NCBI RefSeq assembly: GCF_900659615.1 | Contig: NZ_CAACUY010000009.1 | Span: 47,501-111,500, forward strand | DNA: 64,000 bases | Direction: 5' to 3' | DNA from: Actinomadura fibrosa | GTDB lineage: Bacteria > Actinomycetota > Actinomycetes > Streptosporangiales > Streptosporangiaceae | Part shown: positions 7,485 to 15,837 of the stretch, one piece after another | How the letters are laid out: each line of letters starts with the position of its first letter | How positions within the stretch are numbered: the stretch's first letter is position 1 | The notes under the pieces: model-generated | What the model saw: the letters and a program-made list of their open reading frames with translations, nothing else | Told to the model about the DNA's origin: nothing | The model's database searches: none | Program-made: the position numbers and the translations under genes

Positions 7485-8963
7485 ATGTCCTCGCCCGATA
7501 TCCCCCGCACCTCGCCGCTGCGCTCCCGGTGGGCGGCGCTCGGCGTCCTGTCCACCTCGATGCTGATGACGATCCTGGACGGCAGCATCGTCACCGTCGC
7601 GATGCCGTCCATCCAGTCCGACCTGGGCTTCTCCCCCGCCGGGCTGAGCTGGATCGTCAACGCCTACCTGATCCCCCTCGGCGGGCTGCTGCTGCTCGCC
7701 GGGCGGCTCGGCGACCTCGTCGGCCGCAAGGCGCTGTTCCTCGCCGGGAACGCGGTGTTCACCGGCGCCTCCGTGCTGGCGGGCGTCGCGACCGCGCCGG
7801 GCGTGCTGATCGCCGCCCGCTTCCTCCAGGGCGTCGGCAGCGCGCTCGCGTCGGCCGTCGTCCTCGGCATCCTGGTGACGCTCTTCACCGATCCGCGCGA
7901 GCGGACCCGGGCCATCGGGTTCTTCAGCTTCACCGGCGCCGCCGGCGCCTCCATCGGGCAGGTCCTCGGCGGGGTGCTCACCGACGCGCTCAGCTGGCAC
8001 TGGATCTTCTTCATCAACCTGCCGATCGGCCTCGCCACCATCCTGCTGGCGCTGCCCGCACTGCCCCGCGACCGCGGCATCGGCCTCGGCGCGGGCGCGG
8101 ACGTCGTGGGCGCGCTGCTCGTCACGTCCGGGCTGATGCTCGGCATCTACACCGTGGTCGGGGTCGAGCGGAACGGCTGGCTCGCCGCGCGGACCCTCGG
8201 CCTCGGCGCCGTGTCGCTCGCCCTGCTCGCCGCGTTCGTCGCCCGCCAGGCCCGCGCCGCGACGCCGCTGATGCCGCTGCGGATCCTGCGGTCCCGGAAC
8301 GTGTCCGGCGCCTACCTCGTCCAGCTGCTGGTCCTGTCCGGCATGTTCTCGTTCCAGGTCATCGTGGCCCTCTACATGCAGAAGGTCCTCGGCTACAGCG
8401 CCCTCGAAACCGGCCTGGCGATGCTGCCCGCGGCCGTGGCCATCGGCGCGGTGTCGCTGTTCGTCTCCGCCCGGCTCTCCCAGCGGTTCGGCGAGCGGAC
8501 CGTCCTGCTCGCCGGGCTGGTGCTGCTGGCCGCGGCGCTCGGCTGGCTCACCCGCGTCCCCGAGCACGCGTCCTACACCGTCGACCTGCTCCCGGTGATG
8601 GTGCTCATCGCGGGCGGCGGGCTGGTGCTCCCGGCGCTGACCGGGCTCGGCATGTCCAGCGCCCGCCCCGACGACGCCGGGCTCGCGTCCGGCCTGTTCA
8701 CCACCGTCCAGCAGGTCGGCATGGCGCTCGGCGTCGCCGTCCTGACCACGCTCGCGGCCTCCCGCACCGAGGCCCTGCGGGCGGACGGGCGGAGCGAGGG
8801 GGCCGCGCTGACCGGCGGCTACCACCTGGCGTTCGGCGTCTCCGCCGGGCTGCTGGTGGCCGCGCTCGCCGTCACCCTGATCGTCCTGCGCCGGCCCCGG
8901 CCCGCCGAGGACGCGCAAGGCCGGCCGGAGACGGAACCCGCCGTCACCGCCACGGCCCTCTGA
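7485..8963 (+). CDS. MFS drug/H+ antiporter, DHA2 (14-TM) family
   Basis: A 492-residue inner-membrane transporter of the EmrB/QacA-type DHA2 family. Motif C-like and family blocks: MTILDGSIVTVAMPSIQ (TM1, with the DHA2 LDxTIVNVALP pattern), WIVNAYLIPLGGLLLLAGRL, GDLVGRKALFL (motif A loop), and ASIGQVLGGVLTD. About 14 hydrophobic segments are readable. The ATG at 7485 is preceded by AGGAG six bases away; an ATG at 7479 is in frame but overlaps this site. It follows a MarR gene and precedes a PPOX enzyme, suggesting a small export/detoxification unit. Confidence 0.93.
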   Translation: MSSPDIPRTSPLRSRWAALGVLSTSMLMTILDGSIVTVAMPSIQSDLGFSPAGLSWIVNAYLIPLGGLLLLAGRLGDLVGRKALFLAGNAVFTGASVLAGVATAPGVLIAARFLQGVGSALASAVVLGILVTLFTDPRERTRAIGFFSFTGAAGASIGQVLGGVLTDALSWHWIFFINLPIGLATILLALPALPRDRGIGLGAGADVVGALLVTSGLMLGIYTVVGVERNGWLAARTLGLGAVSLALLAAFVARQARAATPLMPLRILRSRNVSGAYLVQLLVLSGMFSFQVIVALYMQKVLGYSALETGLAMLPAAVAIGAVSLFVSARLSQRFGERTVLLAGLVLLAAALGWLTRVPEHASYTVDLLPVMVLIAGGGLVLPALTGLGMSSARPDDAGLASGLFTTVQQVGMALGVAVLTTLAASRTEALRADGRSEGAALTGGYHLAFGVSAGLLVAALAVTLIVLRRPRPAEDAQGRPETEPAVTATAL

Positions 8964-8996
8964 CACCGCAGCGAACCTACGCGAAGGAGAAGACCG

Positions 8997-9464
8997 ATGA
9001 GCGAGTACGGCCCCGGCCAGGGACCCGGCCCGAAGCCCGTCACCGAGGAGGAGCTGTCCCGGCTCCTCGGCGGGCAGCAGTTCGCCGTCCTGGCCACGAA
9101 CAAGAAGAACGGCCACCCGCACGCGTCGACCGTCGTTTACGCCTGGGACCCCGCCGAGCGGACCGCGCGGATCTCGACGACCGCCGACCGCGCGAAGGTG
9201 CGGCAGCTGCGGAACGACCCCCGCGCCGCGCTGCACGTGTCCACCCCCGACCACCTGGCGTTCGCCGTGGCCGAGGGGACGGCCGAGCTCTCCGACGTCA
9301 GCGCGGAGCCCGGCGACGCGGCCGGACAGGAGCTGCTGGCCATGACGCCGGGCTTCGACGATCCCGCCGACGAGCGCGCGTTCCTGGAGCAGATGGTCAA
9401 GGACCGGCGCCTCGTCATCCGGCTCCGCGCGACCCGCCTGTACGGGACGGTCCTGGCGGACTGA
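8997..9464 (+). CDS. PPOX-class (F420/FMN split-barrel) oxidoreductase
   Basis: A 155-residue pyridoxamine-phosphate-oxidase-like split barrel. The N-terminal strand FAVLATNKKNGHPHASTVVY, then RISTTADRAKVRQLRNDPRAAL and a C-terminal IRLRATRLYGTVL are typical of the PPOX class assigned to F420 binding in actinomycetes. GAAGGAGAAGACCG precedes the ATG. It lies 33 bp after the MFS exporter and is probably in the same transcript. Cofactor (F420 versus FMN or heme) and substrate are inferred from family only. Confidence 0.86.
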   Translation: MSEYGPGQGPGPKPVTEEELSRLLGGQQFAVLATNKKNGHPHASTVVYAWDPAERTARISTTADRAKVRQLRNDPRAALHVSTPDHLAFAVAEGTAELSDVSAEPGDAAGQELLAMTPGFDDPADERAFLEQMVKDRRLVIRLRATRLYGTVLAD

Positions 9465-9480
9465 CGCCGCCGCGACGGGA

Positions 9481-10389
9481 TCAGTGGGGCAGGAGGATGA
9501 GCAGCAGCGGGAGGCCCGCGATGACCGGCACGGCGACCGTGGCGGTCACGCGGGCCTTCCGCGACAGCGGCTGCGGCTCCAGGAGGCGGCCGACCCTGGC
9601 CATGACGGGGATGTCGTCCGCGGACGCGACGCCCAGCGTGCCGGACGGCGCGGCGGCCGGGCGGGCTGCGGCGAAGCGCAGCAGCGCGGTCGCGAGCTCC
9701 TTCGGCGGGCGGCCGTGCCGGGCGCGGTCGTCGGCGGCCATCTCGATCAGCAGCTCCACCGCGTCCAGGCACCGCCCGACCAGCCGGAACTGCGGGAACA
9801 CCTGCCGCAGCGAGGCGAACGGCAGCAGCACGAGGTCGTGCCGCTCGCGCGCGTGCGCGCGCTCGTGCGCGAGGACCGCGGCCAGCTCCGCCCGGTCGAG
9901 CAGCTCCAGCGTCCCGGCGCTGACCACGACCTTCGACGAGCGGACGCCCGGCACGCAGTACGCCGCCGCGCCCGGGTGGTCGAGGACCAGGGTGCCGGGC
10001 ACGGCGGAGTCGCGGCGCGACACGAGCGCGAGCAGCGCGCGGTGCCGGGCGCGGGCCCGCACGACGCGGAGCACCGCGTACATCAGCATGGCCAGCAGCA
10101 CGCCGGTGAGGCTGACCGCCGCCATCAGCGCCGCCAGGTGGACGGCGTCGAGCCGGGCCGCCTGGTCGGCGTACAGGCCGGGCAGCCCGCCGAGCACGCC
10201 CTTGCGGTAGGGCTCCAGCGCGACGCCGAGCAGCGTGCCGATCGTGGCGACGCCCCAGCACAGCCCGAGGGCCTGCCAGAGCGCGATGCCGGTGCGCGGC
10301 GTCCGCCACGTCCACCTGGCCCGGGACAGCAGGTGCGCCCCGCCGACGGTCCCCAGGGAGATCACTGCGAGCAGGGCGGCGCCGGTCAT
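9481..10389 (-). CDS. M56-family (BlaR1-like) membrane metallopeptidase
   Basis: A 302-residue integral membrane zinc peptidase. The zinc motif HERAH is near residues 175-179 with downstream IEMAADDRARHG supplying the third ligand glutamate. Hydrophobic segments are at the N-terminus (ALLAVISLGTVGGAHLL), around 40-60, around 85-110 and at the C-terminus (VIAGLPLLLILLPH). It lacks a penicillin-binding sensor domain, as usual for actinomycete homologues. Its ATG overlaps the stop of the BlaI gene by 4 bp, so the pair forms a regulator/protease operon in which the peptidase may cleave BlaI. Confidence 0.9.
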   Translation of the reverse strand: MTGAALLAVISLGTVGGAHLLSRARWTWRTPRTGIALWQALGLCWGVATIGTLLGVALEPYRKGVLGGLPGLYADQAARLDAVHLAALMAAVSLTGVLLAMLMYAVLRVVRARARHRALLALVSRRDSAVPGTLVLDHPGAAAYCVPGVRSSKVVVSAGTLELLDRAELAAVLAHERAHARERHDLVLLPFASLRQVFPQFRLVGRCLDAVELLIEMAADDRARHGRPPKELATALLRFAAARPAAAPSGTLGVASADDIPVMARVGRLLEPQPLSRKARVTATVAVPVIAGLPLLLILLPH

Positions 10390-10841
10390 GCCGGTGGTTC
10401 CTTCCCCGAGCGGCCGGCCGCGTCCGCGCGGCCCGCCGTGCCGGTGAGGCCGGACGCGCCGGTCAGGCCGGACGCGCCGGTCAGGCCGGCGAGGGCCTGG
10501 CGGATCACGTCGATCTCGTCGCTGGACACCGAGCGGACGAAGTGCGCCAGCGCCGCGTCGCGGTCGCCGGTCTCGTTGAGGGCGCCCAGCATCAGCTCGG
10601 TGACGTAGCCCTCGCGGCTGGCCACCGGCTTGTAGCGCCAGGCGCGGCCGTCCCGCTCGCGCTCCAGGAAGCCCTTCTTGGCGAGCCGGTCCAGCACGGT
10701 CATGATCGTGGTGTGCGCCAGGTCGCGGTCACCGGCGAGCGCGCGGCTCACGTCGCGGGCCGTGGCGGCCTCGTGACCGGCGTCCTCCCGCGCCCACAGG
10801 ACCTCCATGACCGTGCGTTCAAGCTCTCCCAGACCCTTCAC
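10386..10841 (-). CDS. BlaI/MecI/CopY-family transcriptional repressor
   Basis: A 151-residue Penicillinase_R (PF03965) protein. MKGLGELERTVMEVLWARED starts the winged helix; ARDVSRAL then HTTIMTVLDRLAKKGFLERERDGRAWRY contain the recognition helix and wing (core HTTIMTVLDRLAKKGF). The C-terminus is extended by GLTGAS repeats encoded by an 18-bp tandem repeat. It is translationally coupled to the M56 peptidase and divergent from cydAB; three BlaI-type TAGTACTAC boxes lie in the shared promoter. It therefore probably represses itself and cydAB. Confidence 0.93.
   Translation of the reverse strand: MKGLGELERTVMEVLWAREDAGHEAATARDVSRALAGDRDLAHTTIMTVLDRLAKKGFLERERDGRAWRYKPVASREGYVTELMLGALNETGDRDAALAHFVRSVSSDEIDVIRQALAGLTGASGLTGASGLTGTAGRADAAGRSGKEPPA
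10441..10494. repeat. 18-bp tandem repeat in the BlaI gene
   Basis: Three copies of CCGGTSAGGCCGGACGCG-like units at 10441-10458, 10459-10476 and 10477-10494, the last diverging at its 3' end. Each encodes six residues (GLTGAS on the minus strand), making a flexible tail after the dimerisation domain. Copy number may vary between strains. Confidence 0.8.
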
Positions 10842-10883
10842 GCCAGCCAGGTTATCCGACTGAGAGGCATGTCACCACGGCAG

Positions 10884-10923
10884 GTAGTACTACCCGCTTA
10901 AGTACTACAGCTCGTAGTACTAC
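10884..10923. promoter_or_regulatory. Three phased BlaI-type operators between blaI-like gene and cydA
   Basis: The palindrome GTAGTACTAC occurs at 10884-10893 and 10914-10923, with AAGTACTACA at 10900-10909 between them. The AGTACTAC cores start at 10886, 10901 and 10916, exactly 15 bp apart. The sequence type (TACTAC/GTAGTA) matches operators of actinobacterial BlaI proteins. The third copy ends 10 bp before the cydA start codon, so occupancy should block cydA as well as the divergent regulator. Confidence 0.82.
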
Positions 10924-10933
10924 ATTCAGTCGT

Positions 10934-12358
10934 ATGAGCACCGTCGCGCTCCTCGCCGACGCCGCCGCCCGCACCGGGCAGGGCGCCGCGTCCCCGGCCG
11001 ACTTCATGGCCGCCCGCCAGCAGATGGCCTTCACGCTCGGATTCCACATCGTGCTGGCCTCGATCGGCATCGGGCTGCCCGCCCTCACGCTGCTCGCCGA
11101 GTGGCGGTCCCTGCGCACCGGCGACAGCGTCAAAGCCGCGGTCTACGCGGAGCTGGCCCGCCGCTGGATGAAGGCCGCGGGCGTCCTGTTCGCGGTCGGC
11201 GCCGTCTCCGGGACCGTCCTGTCCTTCGAGATGGGCACCCTCTGGCCCGGCTTCATGGACAAGTACGGCCAGGTCTTCGGCGCCGCGTTCGCGCTGGAGG
11301 GCATCGCCTTCTTCATCGAGGCGATCTTCATGGGCATCTACCTGTACGGCTGGGACCGGCTCTCGCCGCGCGCCCACTTCCTCACCGGCGTCCCCGTCGT
11401 GGTCGCCGGACTGCTGTCCGCCTCGTTCGTGCTGACCGTCAACTCCTGGATGAACCAGCCGCGCGGTTTCAGGCTCGTGGACGGCAAGGTCACCGACGTC
11501 GACCCGCTCGCCGCGATGTTCAACCCGGCCACGCCCGTCCAGGCCGTCCACCTGATCCTGGCCTCGCTCATGGTCTGCGGCTTCATCGTCGCCTCGGTGT
11601 ACGCCGTCGGCCTCCTCCGCGACCGCCGCGCCGGACGCGACGACCGCTACAACCGTCTCGGCTTCGCCATCCCGTTCTCCCTCGGCGCGGTCTGCGCCCC
11701 GCTCCAGGTGATCGTCGGCGACTGGGCGGTCCGGTTCGTCGCCGACAACCAGCCCGCCAAGTTCGCCGCCATGGAGGGCGTCGAGCACACCCAGGCGGGC
11801 CAGCCGTTCCGGTTCGCGGTGTTCGAGATCCCGAACGCCCTCTCGCTCATGCTCAAGTTCGACGCCCACGCGACGCTCCGCGGCATGGACTCCGTCCCCG
11901 TCGGCGACCGGCCGCCCGCCGAGGTCGTCAAGACGTCCTTCGAGATCATGATCGCGCTCGGCATGGTCCTGCTGGCCCTCGCCGCCTGGTGGGCCCTCGC
12001 CTGGTGGCTCCGCCGCCGGGGCCGCGCCCTCGACCTGCCCTGGAAGCCGTGGTTCCTGCGCGCCGCCGCCCTCACCGGCGTCATGGCCGCCGTCGCCATG
12101 GAGGCCGGCTGGACCACCACCGAGGTCGGGCGCCAGCCCTGGATCGTCTACGGCGTCATGCGCACCGAGGAGGCCGTCAACCCCAGCCCGGGCCTGCGCT
12201 ACGGCCTCTACATCGTCCTCGCCGTCTACGCCGTCCTGACCGCCGCCACGATCAGCGTCCTGCGCCGCATGCGCCACACCCCGGAACCGGCCGTCCCCCC
12301 GGCCTCGCCGTCCAGCACCGAACCCGCCGCCGAAGCGAACGTGGAGAGCGTCCGATGA
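10934..12358 (+). CDS. cydA: Cytochrome bd ubiquinol/menaquinol oxidase subunit I
   Basis: A 474-residue polytopic subunit carrying the haems of cytochrome bd oxidase, which reduces O2 to water at the membrane. H38 in LGFHIVLASIG matches the high-spin haem ligand helix; FEMGTLWPGF and LEGIAFFIEAIFMG carry the conserved acidic residues; VQAVHLILASLMV carries the second His; GRQPWIVYGVMRT is the family signature near residue 400. The Q-loop region is short. It overlaps cydB by 4 bp. Three BlaI boxes in its promoter suggest repression by the neighbouring BlaI protein. Confidence 0.96.
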   Translation: MSTVALLADAAARTGQGAASPADFMAARQQMAFTLGFHIVLASIGIGLPALTLLAEWRSLRTGDSVKAAVYAELARRWMKAAGVLFAVGAVSGTVLSFEMGTLWPGFMDKYGQVFGAAFALEGIAFFIEAIFMGIYLYGWDRLSPRAHFLTGVPVVVAGLLSASFVLTVNSWMNQPRGFRLVDGKVTDVDPLAAMFNPATPVQAVHLILASLMVCGFIVASVYAVGLLRDRRAGRDDRYNRLGFAIPFSLGAVCAPLQVIVGDWAVRFVADNQPAKFAAMEGVEHTQAGQPFRFAVFEIPNALSLMLKFDAHATLRGMDSVPVGDRPPAEVVKTSFEIMIALGMVLLALAAWWALAWWLRRRGRALDLPWKPWFLRAAALTGVMAAVAMEAGWTTTEVGRQPWIVYGVMRTEEAVNPSPGLRYGLYIVLAVYAVLTAATISVLRRMRHTPEPAVPPASPSSTEPAAEANVESVR

Positions 12359-13248
12359 GCTACGCCGACGCCGCCCTGGGCCTGATCCTGCTGGGCCTGT
12401 CCGTCTACCTGCTGTTCGGCGGCGCGGACTTCGGCGCCGGGCTCTGGCACCTGGTCTCCCGCCGCCGCGAGGACAAGGACGTCATCGAGCACGCCATGGG
12501 CCCGCTCTGGGAGGCCAACCACGTCTGGCTCATCTTCGTGATGGTCATGACCTGGACGGCGTTCCCGCCGATCTTCGCGGACGTGATGTCCGCCCACTGG
12601 GTCCCGCTGTCCCTCGCGGCCCTCGGCATCGTCGCGCGCGGCAGCACCTTCGTGTTCAGCAAGGCCGACCCGGACCAGCGCTGGTACCCCTGGGTCTTCG
12701 GCGTCTCCTCCGTCCTCACGCCGTACTGCCTGGGCGCCGTCGCCACGGTCGTCGCCACGGGCGGTTCGTCCTGGCTCAGCCTCGCCGGGCTCTACGGCGG
12801 CGTCCTCACCACCGCCCTCTGCGCGTACCTCGCCGCCGTCTACCTGATCTGGGACGCGCGGCGCCTCGCCGACGTGTGGTCCTCGATGCGCTTCCGCGGC
12901 TACGCCCTGCTGTCCGGCGCGGCCGTCGGCCTGTTCGCGCTGCCCGGCGCCGCCGCGCTCGGCGTCCGCTCCCCGCTGATCCTGCTGTCGGCCGCGGCCG
13001 GGGCGCTCTCCCTCGTCCTGCTGGTGCGCCGCGCGTACCTGTCCGTCCGCGTGACGGGCGCGCTCGCCGTCGTCGCCGTCCTGTGGGGCGCCGCCGAGAT
13101 GGCGGGCCTCGACCTGGACGCCGCCGCCGCGCAGGACGCCGTCCTCCAGGTCGTCTTCGTCGCCCTGGGCGTGGGCGGGCTCATCCTCGTCCCGTCCCTG
13201 GCCTGGCTGTACGTCCTCTTCCAGCGCGACACGGCCCGCACCCCCTGA
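12355..13248 (+). CDS. cydB: Cytochrome bd oxidase subunit II
   Basis: A 297-residue membrane subunit of cytochrome bd oxidase, shorter than the 340-380 residues common in proteobacteria but normal for this actinomycete type. Family blocks are LFGGADFGAGLWHL, MGPLWEANHVWLIFV, FPPIFADVMSAHWVPL and GSTFVFSKADPDQRW. About eight hydrophobic segments are seen. The ATG overlaps the cydA stop (ATGA), so the two subunits are translationally coupled. No cydCD assembly genes follow in this window. Confidence 0.95.
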   Translation: MSYADAALGLILLGLSVYLLFGGADFGAGLWHLVSRRREDKDVIEHAMGPLWEANHVWLIFVMVMTWTAFPPIFADVMSAHWVPLSLAALGIVARGSTFVFSKADPDQRWYPWVFGVSSVLTPYCLGAVATVVATGGSSWLSLAGLYGGVLTTALCAYLAAVYLIWDARRLADVWSSMRFRGYALLSGAAVGLFALPGAAALGVRSPLILLSAAAGALSLVLLVRRAYLSVRVTGALAVVAVLWGAAEMAGLDLDAAAAQDAVLQVVFVALGVGGLILVPSLAWLYVLFQRDTARTP

Positions 13249-13316
13249 ACCGGCGGCGTGCCGGGACTCCCGGTCGGCTACCCGCAGCCCCGGCGCGCCG
13301 CCTCACATCGCGAGGC

Positions 13317-14330
13317 TCAGGGAGCGGGGAGCAGTTCGACGATCGTGCGGGAACCGGCCGGGCCGACCGAGCCGACCCGCAAGCCGACCGTCCCGGCCAG
13401 CTCGGCGAGCTGGTCGAGGGTGCGCTCCCGGCCGTTGACGTAGCAGAGCATGCGCAGGTCCCCTTCGGTGTCCACCGCGCCGTCGCCCGTTAGGTCGAAG
13501 TGGTCGACGACCAAGACCTTGCCCGTTCCCGCCGCGGCCTCGGCGCAGCGCCGCAGGATGCGCCCGGCGTGCTCGTCGTCCCAGTCGTGAAGGACGCCGG
13601 AGAGCACGTACCCGCCCGCGTCGACGGGGAGGGCGTCGAAGAAGCTGCCGGCCTGGACTCCCGCCCGGTCGCCCAGGCCGGCGGCGGCGATGGCCTGCTC
13701 AGCGCGGGTCGCCGGGCCGGGCAGATCGACGACCGTCCCGCGCAGGCCGTCGTGGGCGCGAAGGATGGCGATCAGCAGGCTGCCGTCACCGCCACCTACA
13801 TCGACGACATGGCCGAGCGCGCCCCAGGGGTGGGCGGCGGCCACGGCGGGCGCGTCCGCCACCAGCCGGGAGCCCATCAGGGCGTCGAACGACGCGCCTC
13901 TCGCGGGATCGGCCGACAGGTCGTCCCAGTACGGCCGGCCGAACCTGCGCGGGAAGGCGGGCTCGCCGGTGCGGACGGTGTGCAGCAGCTCGGTGAAGCA
14001 CAGATCGGCGTGGCCGATGGCGCCCTCCAGATCGAGCCAGGCACGCACACCGTCCGGATGATCGTCGCGAAGCTGCTCGCCGAGGGACGTCAAGGCATAG
14101 GTGCCGGGCGCCGAGCGGGACAGCACACCGGCGGTCACCAGGTGCCCCATCAGCCGCCCGAGCGCGTCCGGGTCGGCGTCGACCACCGCGGCCAGCGCCT
14201 CGGTCGTCCGCGCGCCCTCGGCGATGCGGTCGGCCAGCCGCAGCGTCGCCGCCACCCGGATGGCCATCGGAGTCAGCAGGTCCGCAGCCGCCCACAGCCC
14301 CGTACGCCAACCTCTCGTCTCCTCGGCCAT
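13317..14330 (-). CDS. Plant/fungal-type (family 2) O-methyltransferase
   Basis: A 337-residue enzyme with an N-terminal dimerisation winged helix (LADRIAEGARTTEALAAVV, LMGHLVTAGVLSRS) and a C-terminal Rossmann domain. HVVDVGGGDGSLL is SAM motif I, VVDLPGP the next strand loop, and LSGVLHDWDDE carries the family catalytic His and acidic residues. Such enzymes methylate aromatic hydroxyls in secondary metabolism. The ATG at 14330 has GAGGAGGCGCCC upstream; an in-frame upstream codon at 14363 is less likely. No polyketide genes are adjacent, so the substrate is unknown. Confidence 0.9.
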   Translation of the reverse strand: MAEETRGWRTGLWAAADLLTPMAIRVAATLRLADRIAEGARTTEALAAVVDADPDALGRLMGHLVTAGVLSRSAPGTYALTSLGEQLRDDHPDGVRAWLDLEGAIGHADLCFTELLHTVRTGEPAFPRRFGRPYWDDLSADPARGASFDALMGSRLVADAPAVAAAHPWGALGHVVDVGGGDGSLLIAILRAHDGLRGTVVDLPGPATRAEQAIAAAGLGDRAGVQAGSFFDALPVDAGGYVLSGVLHDWDDEHAGRILRRCAEAAAGTGKVLVVDHFDLTGDGAVDTEGDLRMLCYVNGRERTLDQLAELAGTVGLRVGSVGPAGSRTIVELLPAP

Positions 14331-14409
14331 GGGCGCCTCCTCGCTCGACCCGGCTTCCAGCACCCGCGAACGCTACCCCCGACGGCCGTCCAGCGCGGCC
14401 GCAAACCAT

Positions 14410-14637
14410 TCAGAGGTCGTACCGTCCCAGCTCGACGTCGGCGAGGAACCGCTGCCAACCGGCGCCGCCGAAGGCCAGCACCGGACCGGCGGTGTCCTTG
14501 CTGTCGCGGACGAGTACCTGTCCGGGCGACCGAGCCGCTTCGACGCAGTCTCCTCCGGGCATCGAACGGCTGCTCTTGCGCCAGACCGGTGCGGTGGCGG
14601 CGTGGTCATCCGCGTTCCGCGAAGCTATCGTGGACAT
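14410..14637 (-). CDS. DUF397-domain protein
   Basis: A 75-residue protein with the full DUF397 pattern: WRKSSRSMPGGDCVEAA, VLVRDSKDTAGPVLAF and WQRFLADVELG. DUF397 proteins in actinomycetes usually sit beside an XRE/DUF5753 regulator and are thought to be its antagonist partner in developmental control. Here no XRE gene is adjacent, making it an orphan. The ATG at 14637 is chosen with GGAAGG 11 bases upstream; a GTG at 14649 is the alternative. Confidence 0.85.
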   Translation of the reverse strand: MSTIASRNADDHAATAPVWRKSSRSMPGGDCVEAARSPGQVLVRDSKDTAGPVLAFGGAGWQRFLADVELGRYDL

Positions 14638-14730
14638 GGCGAACTGCACCTTCCTTTCATGTCGTTGATCGGCGGGTCGGTCCGTTATCGAGGTGGCGTT
14701 CCGCCGCGACGCGGCGCCGTCCTCGAAGGC

Positions 14731-14770
14731 ATGGCCTTCTTGCTGTCTGTGGTGGGCGCGAGAAGGCCAT
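14731..14770. terminator. Hairpin upstream of DUF397 gene, 3' of sigma gene
   Basis: ATGGCCTTCT (14731-14740) and AGAAGGCCAT (14761-14770) are perfect 10-bp arms with a 20-base loop. It lies about 160 bp past the stop of the sigma-factor gene on the minus strand and about 95 bp before the DUF397 start, so it could end the sigma transcript or structure the DUF397 leader. No strong U-tract follows on either strand. Confidence 0.4.
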
Positions 14771-14931
14771 CGTCATGCTGTGAGTAGGGAAACCGTCAGA
14801 TTCCCGCCGTGATATGCGGTAAGGGACCACGACGGGAACCTGATGGTAGGAGTTTCGGTACTGCCGGAGACATGAGCTCACTCCGTCGGGAACTCAGTTA
14901 CCCCCGATTTCCGGTGTCAAGGTATGCGCAA

Positions 14932-15837
14932 TCAGCTTCCTCTCCGTTGACCACAGGCGGCTAGGACCAGCCCTTGGGCGAACATCAGGGCGGCGCCGGT
15001 CAGGACGACCCATTCATGCGCCGCCTCTTTCACGATCGCCACCACCGTCCAGGCGAGTCCCCCCGCGCCCGTCAGCACCATCGCCACGGTCGTCAACCGG
15101 TCGGGCCGGGGGGACGGCCGATGCGGTCGAGTCGGACGCGCGCCCGGTCGCTCGTGGCGGGCACCCGTGCCCGCTCCCTCGTGGCGGACGTCCTGGACCT
15201 CGGCGGCGTCATCGGCGTCGAAGGTCTCCGGGGCGCGCGGCGCGGCGCCCGTGATCTGAGCGATCTCCCGCTCGATCACGGCGTCGTCCGCGCGGGTGGC
15301 CGCGATCTCGTCGTTCATCGCGGCGTGCAGGTGTCGTCGCCGGGCGCCGATCTCGCCGTCCGTGGGCGCGGGTCCCTCCGAGATCCAGAGCAGGATCACC
15401 GCTCGCTGCCGGAACGGGAGTCGCTCCACCGCGTCCATCACCCTGCCGAGGAGCTCGCGCCTGGACCGCTCCCCGGCCTCCGCTGTCCCGGCGGCGCCGT
15501 CTTCGGCGGCCATGTCGTCGAGCACCGCGTCCAGCTCGTCCAGCGCCGAGTCCTGCTGCTCCCGGGAGAACGACGCGGCGTAGTCCGCGATCGCCCGCTC
15601 GGCCCTGGAGTGCTGTTCGAGTTCGCTCACCGCCGTGTTGTGAGCGGTCTGCAAGACGTAGCTTCTCGGGTTGCTCCTGATGTCGGGGTGGTGCCTCCAG
15701 ACCTCCGTCCAGGCCTTCTGTGCCACGTCGTCCGGGTCGACGCCCGTCCCGCGGAGCAGCTTGCGGAGGTACCACAGCACGGGATCGCGAAGGTCCCGGT
15801 ACAGGACCGGGAACGGTGGAGGGTCCAAGTTCGCCAC
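14932..15837 (-). CDS. ECF-like sigma factor with C-terminal membrane segments
   Basis: A 301-residue protein. Region 2 is clear: YRDLRDPVLWYLRKLL, DPDDVAQKAWTEVWRHHPDI and RSYVLQTAHNTAVSEL (the RNA polymerase core and -10 binding part). A region-4-like start, VERLPFRQRAVILLWISEG, follows, but the helix-turn-helix after it is poorly conserved. A Pro/Arg linker leads to two hydrophobic stretches, TVAMVLTGAGGLAWTVVAIV and WVVLTGAALMFAQGLVLAA. The GTG at 15837 is chosen because AAGGAGGACAGTGAG precedes it; an ATG at 15891 would add 18 residues. Membrane tethering suggests signal-controlled release or anchoring. Confidence 0.75.
   Translation of the reverse strand: MANLDPPPFPVLYRDLRDPVLWYLRKLLRGTGVDPDDVAQKAWTEVWRHHPDIRSNPRSYVLQTAHNTAVSELEQHSRAERAIADYAASFSREQQDSALDELDAVLDDMAAEDGAAGTAEAGERSRRELLGRVMDAVERLPFRQRAVILLWISEGPAPTDGEIGARRRHLHAAMNDEIAATRADDAVIEREIAQITGAAPRAPETFDADDAAEVQDVRHEGAGTGARHERPGARPTRPHRPSPRPDRLTTVAMVLTGAGGLAWTVVAIVKEAAHEWVVLTGAALMFAQGLVLAACGQRRGS

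Noticed and set aside
7392..9254. 620-codon minus-strand open frame opposite the MFS gene
   Set aside because: Low-complexity Gly/Arg/Gln/His composition and no family pattern; the plus strand encodes an obvious 14-TM transporter.
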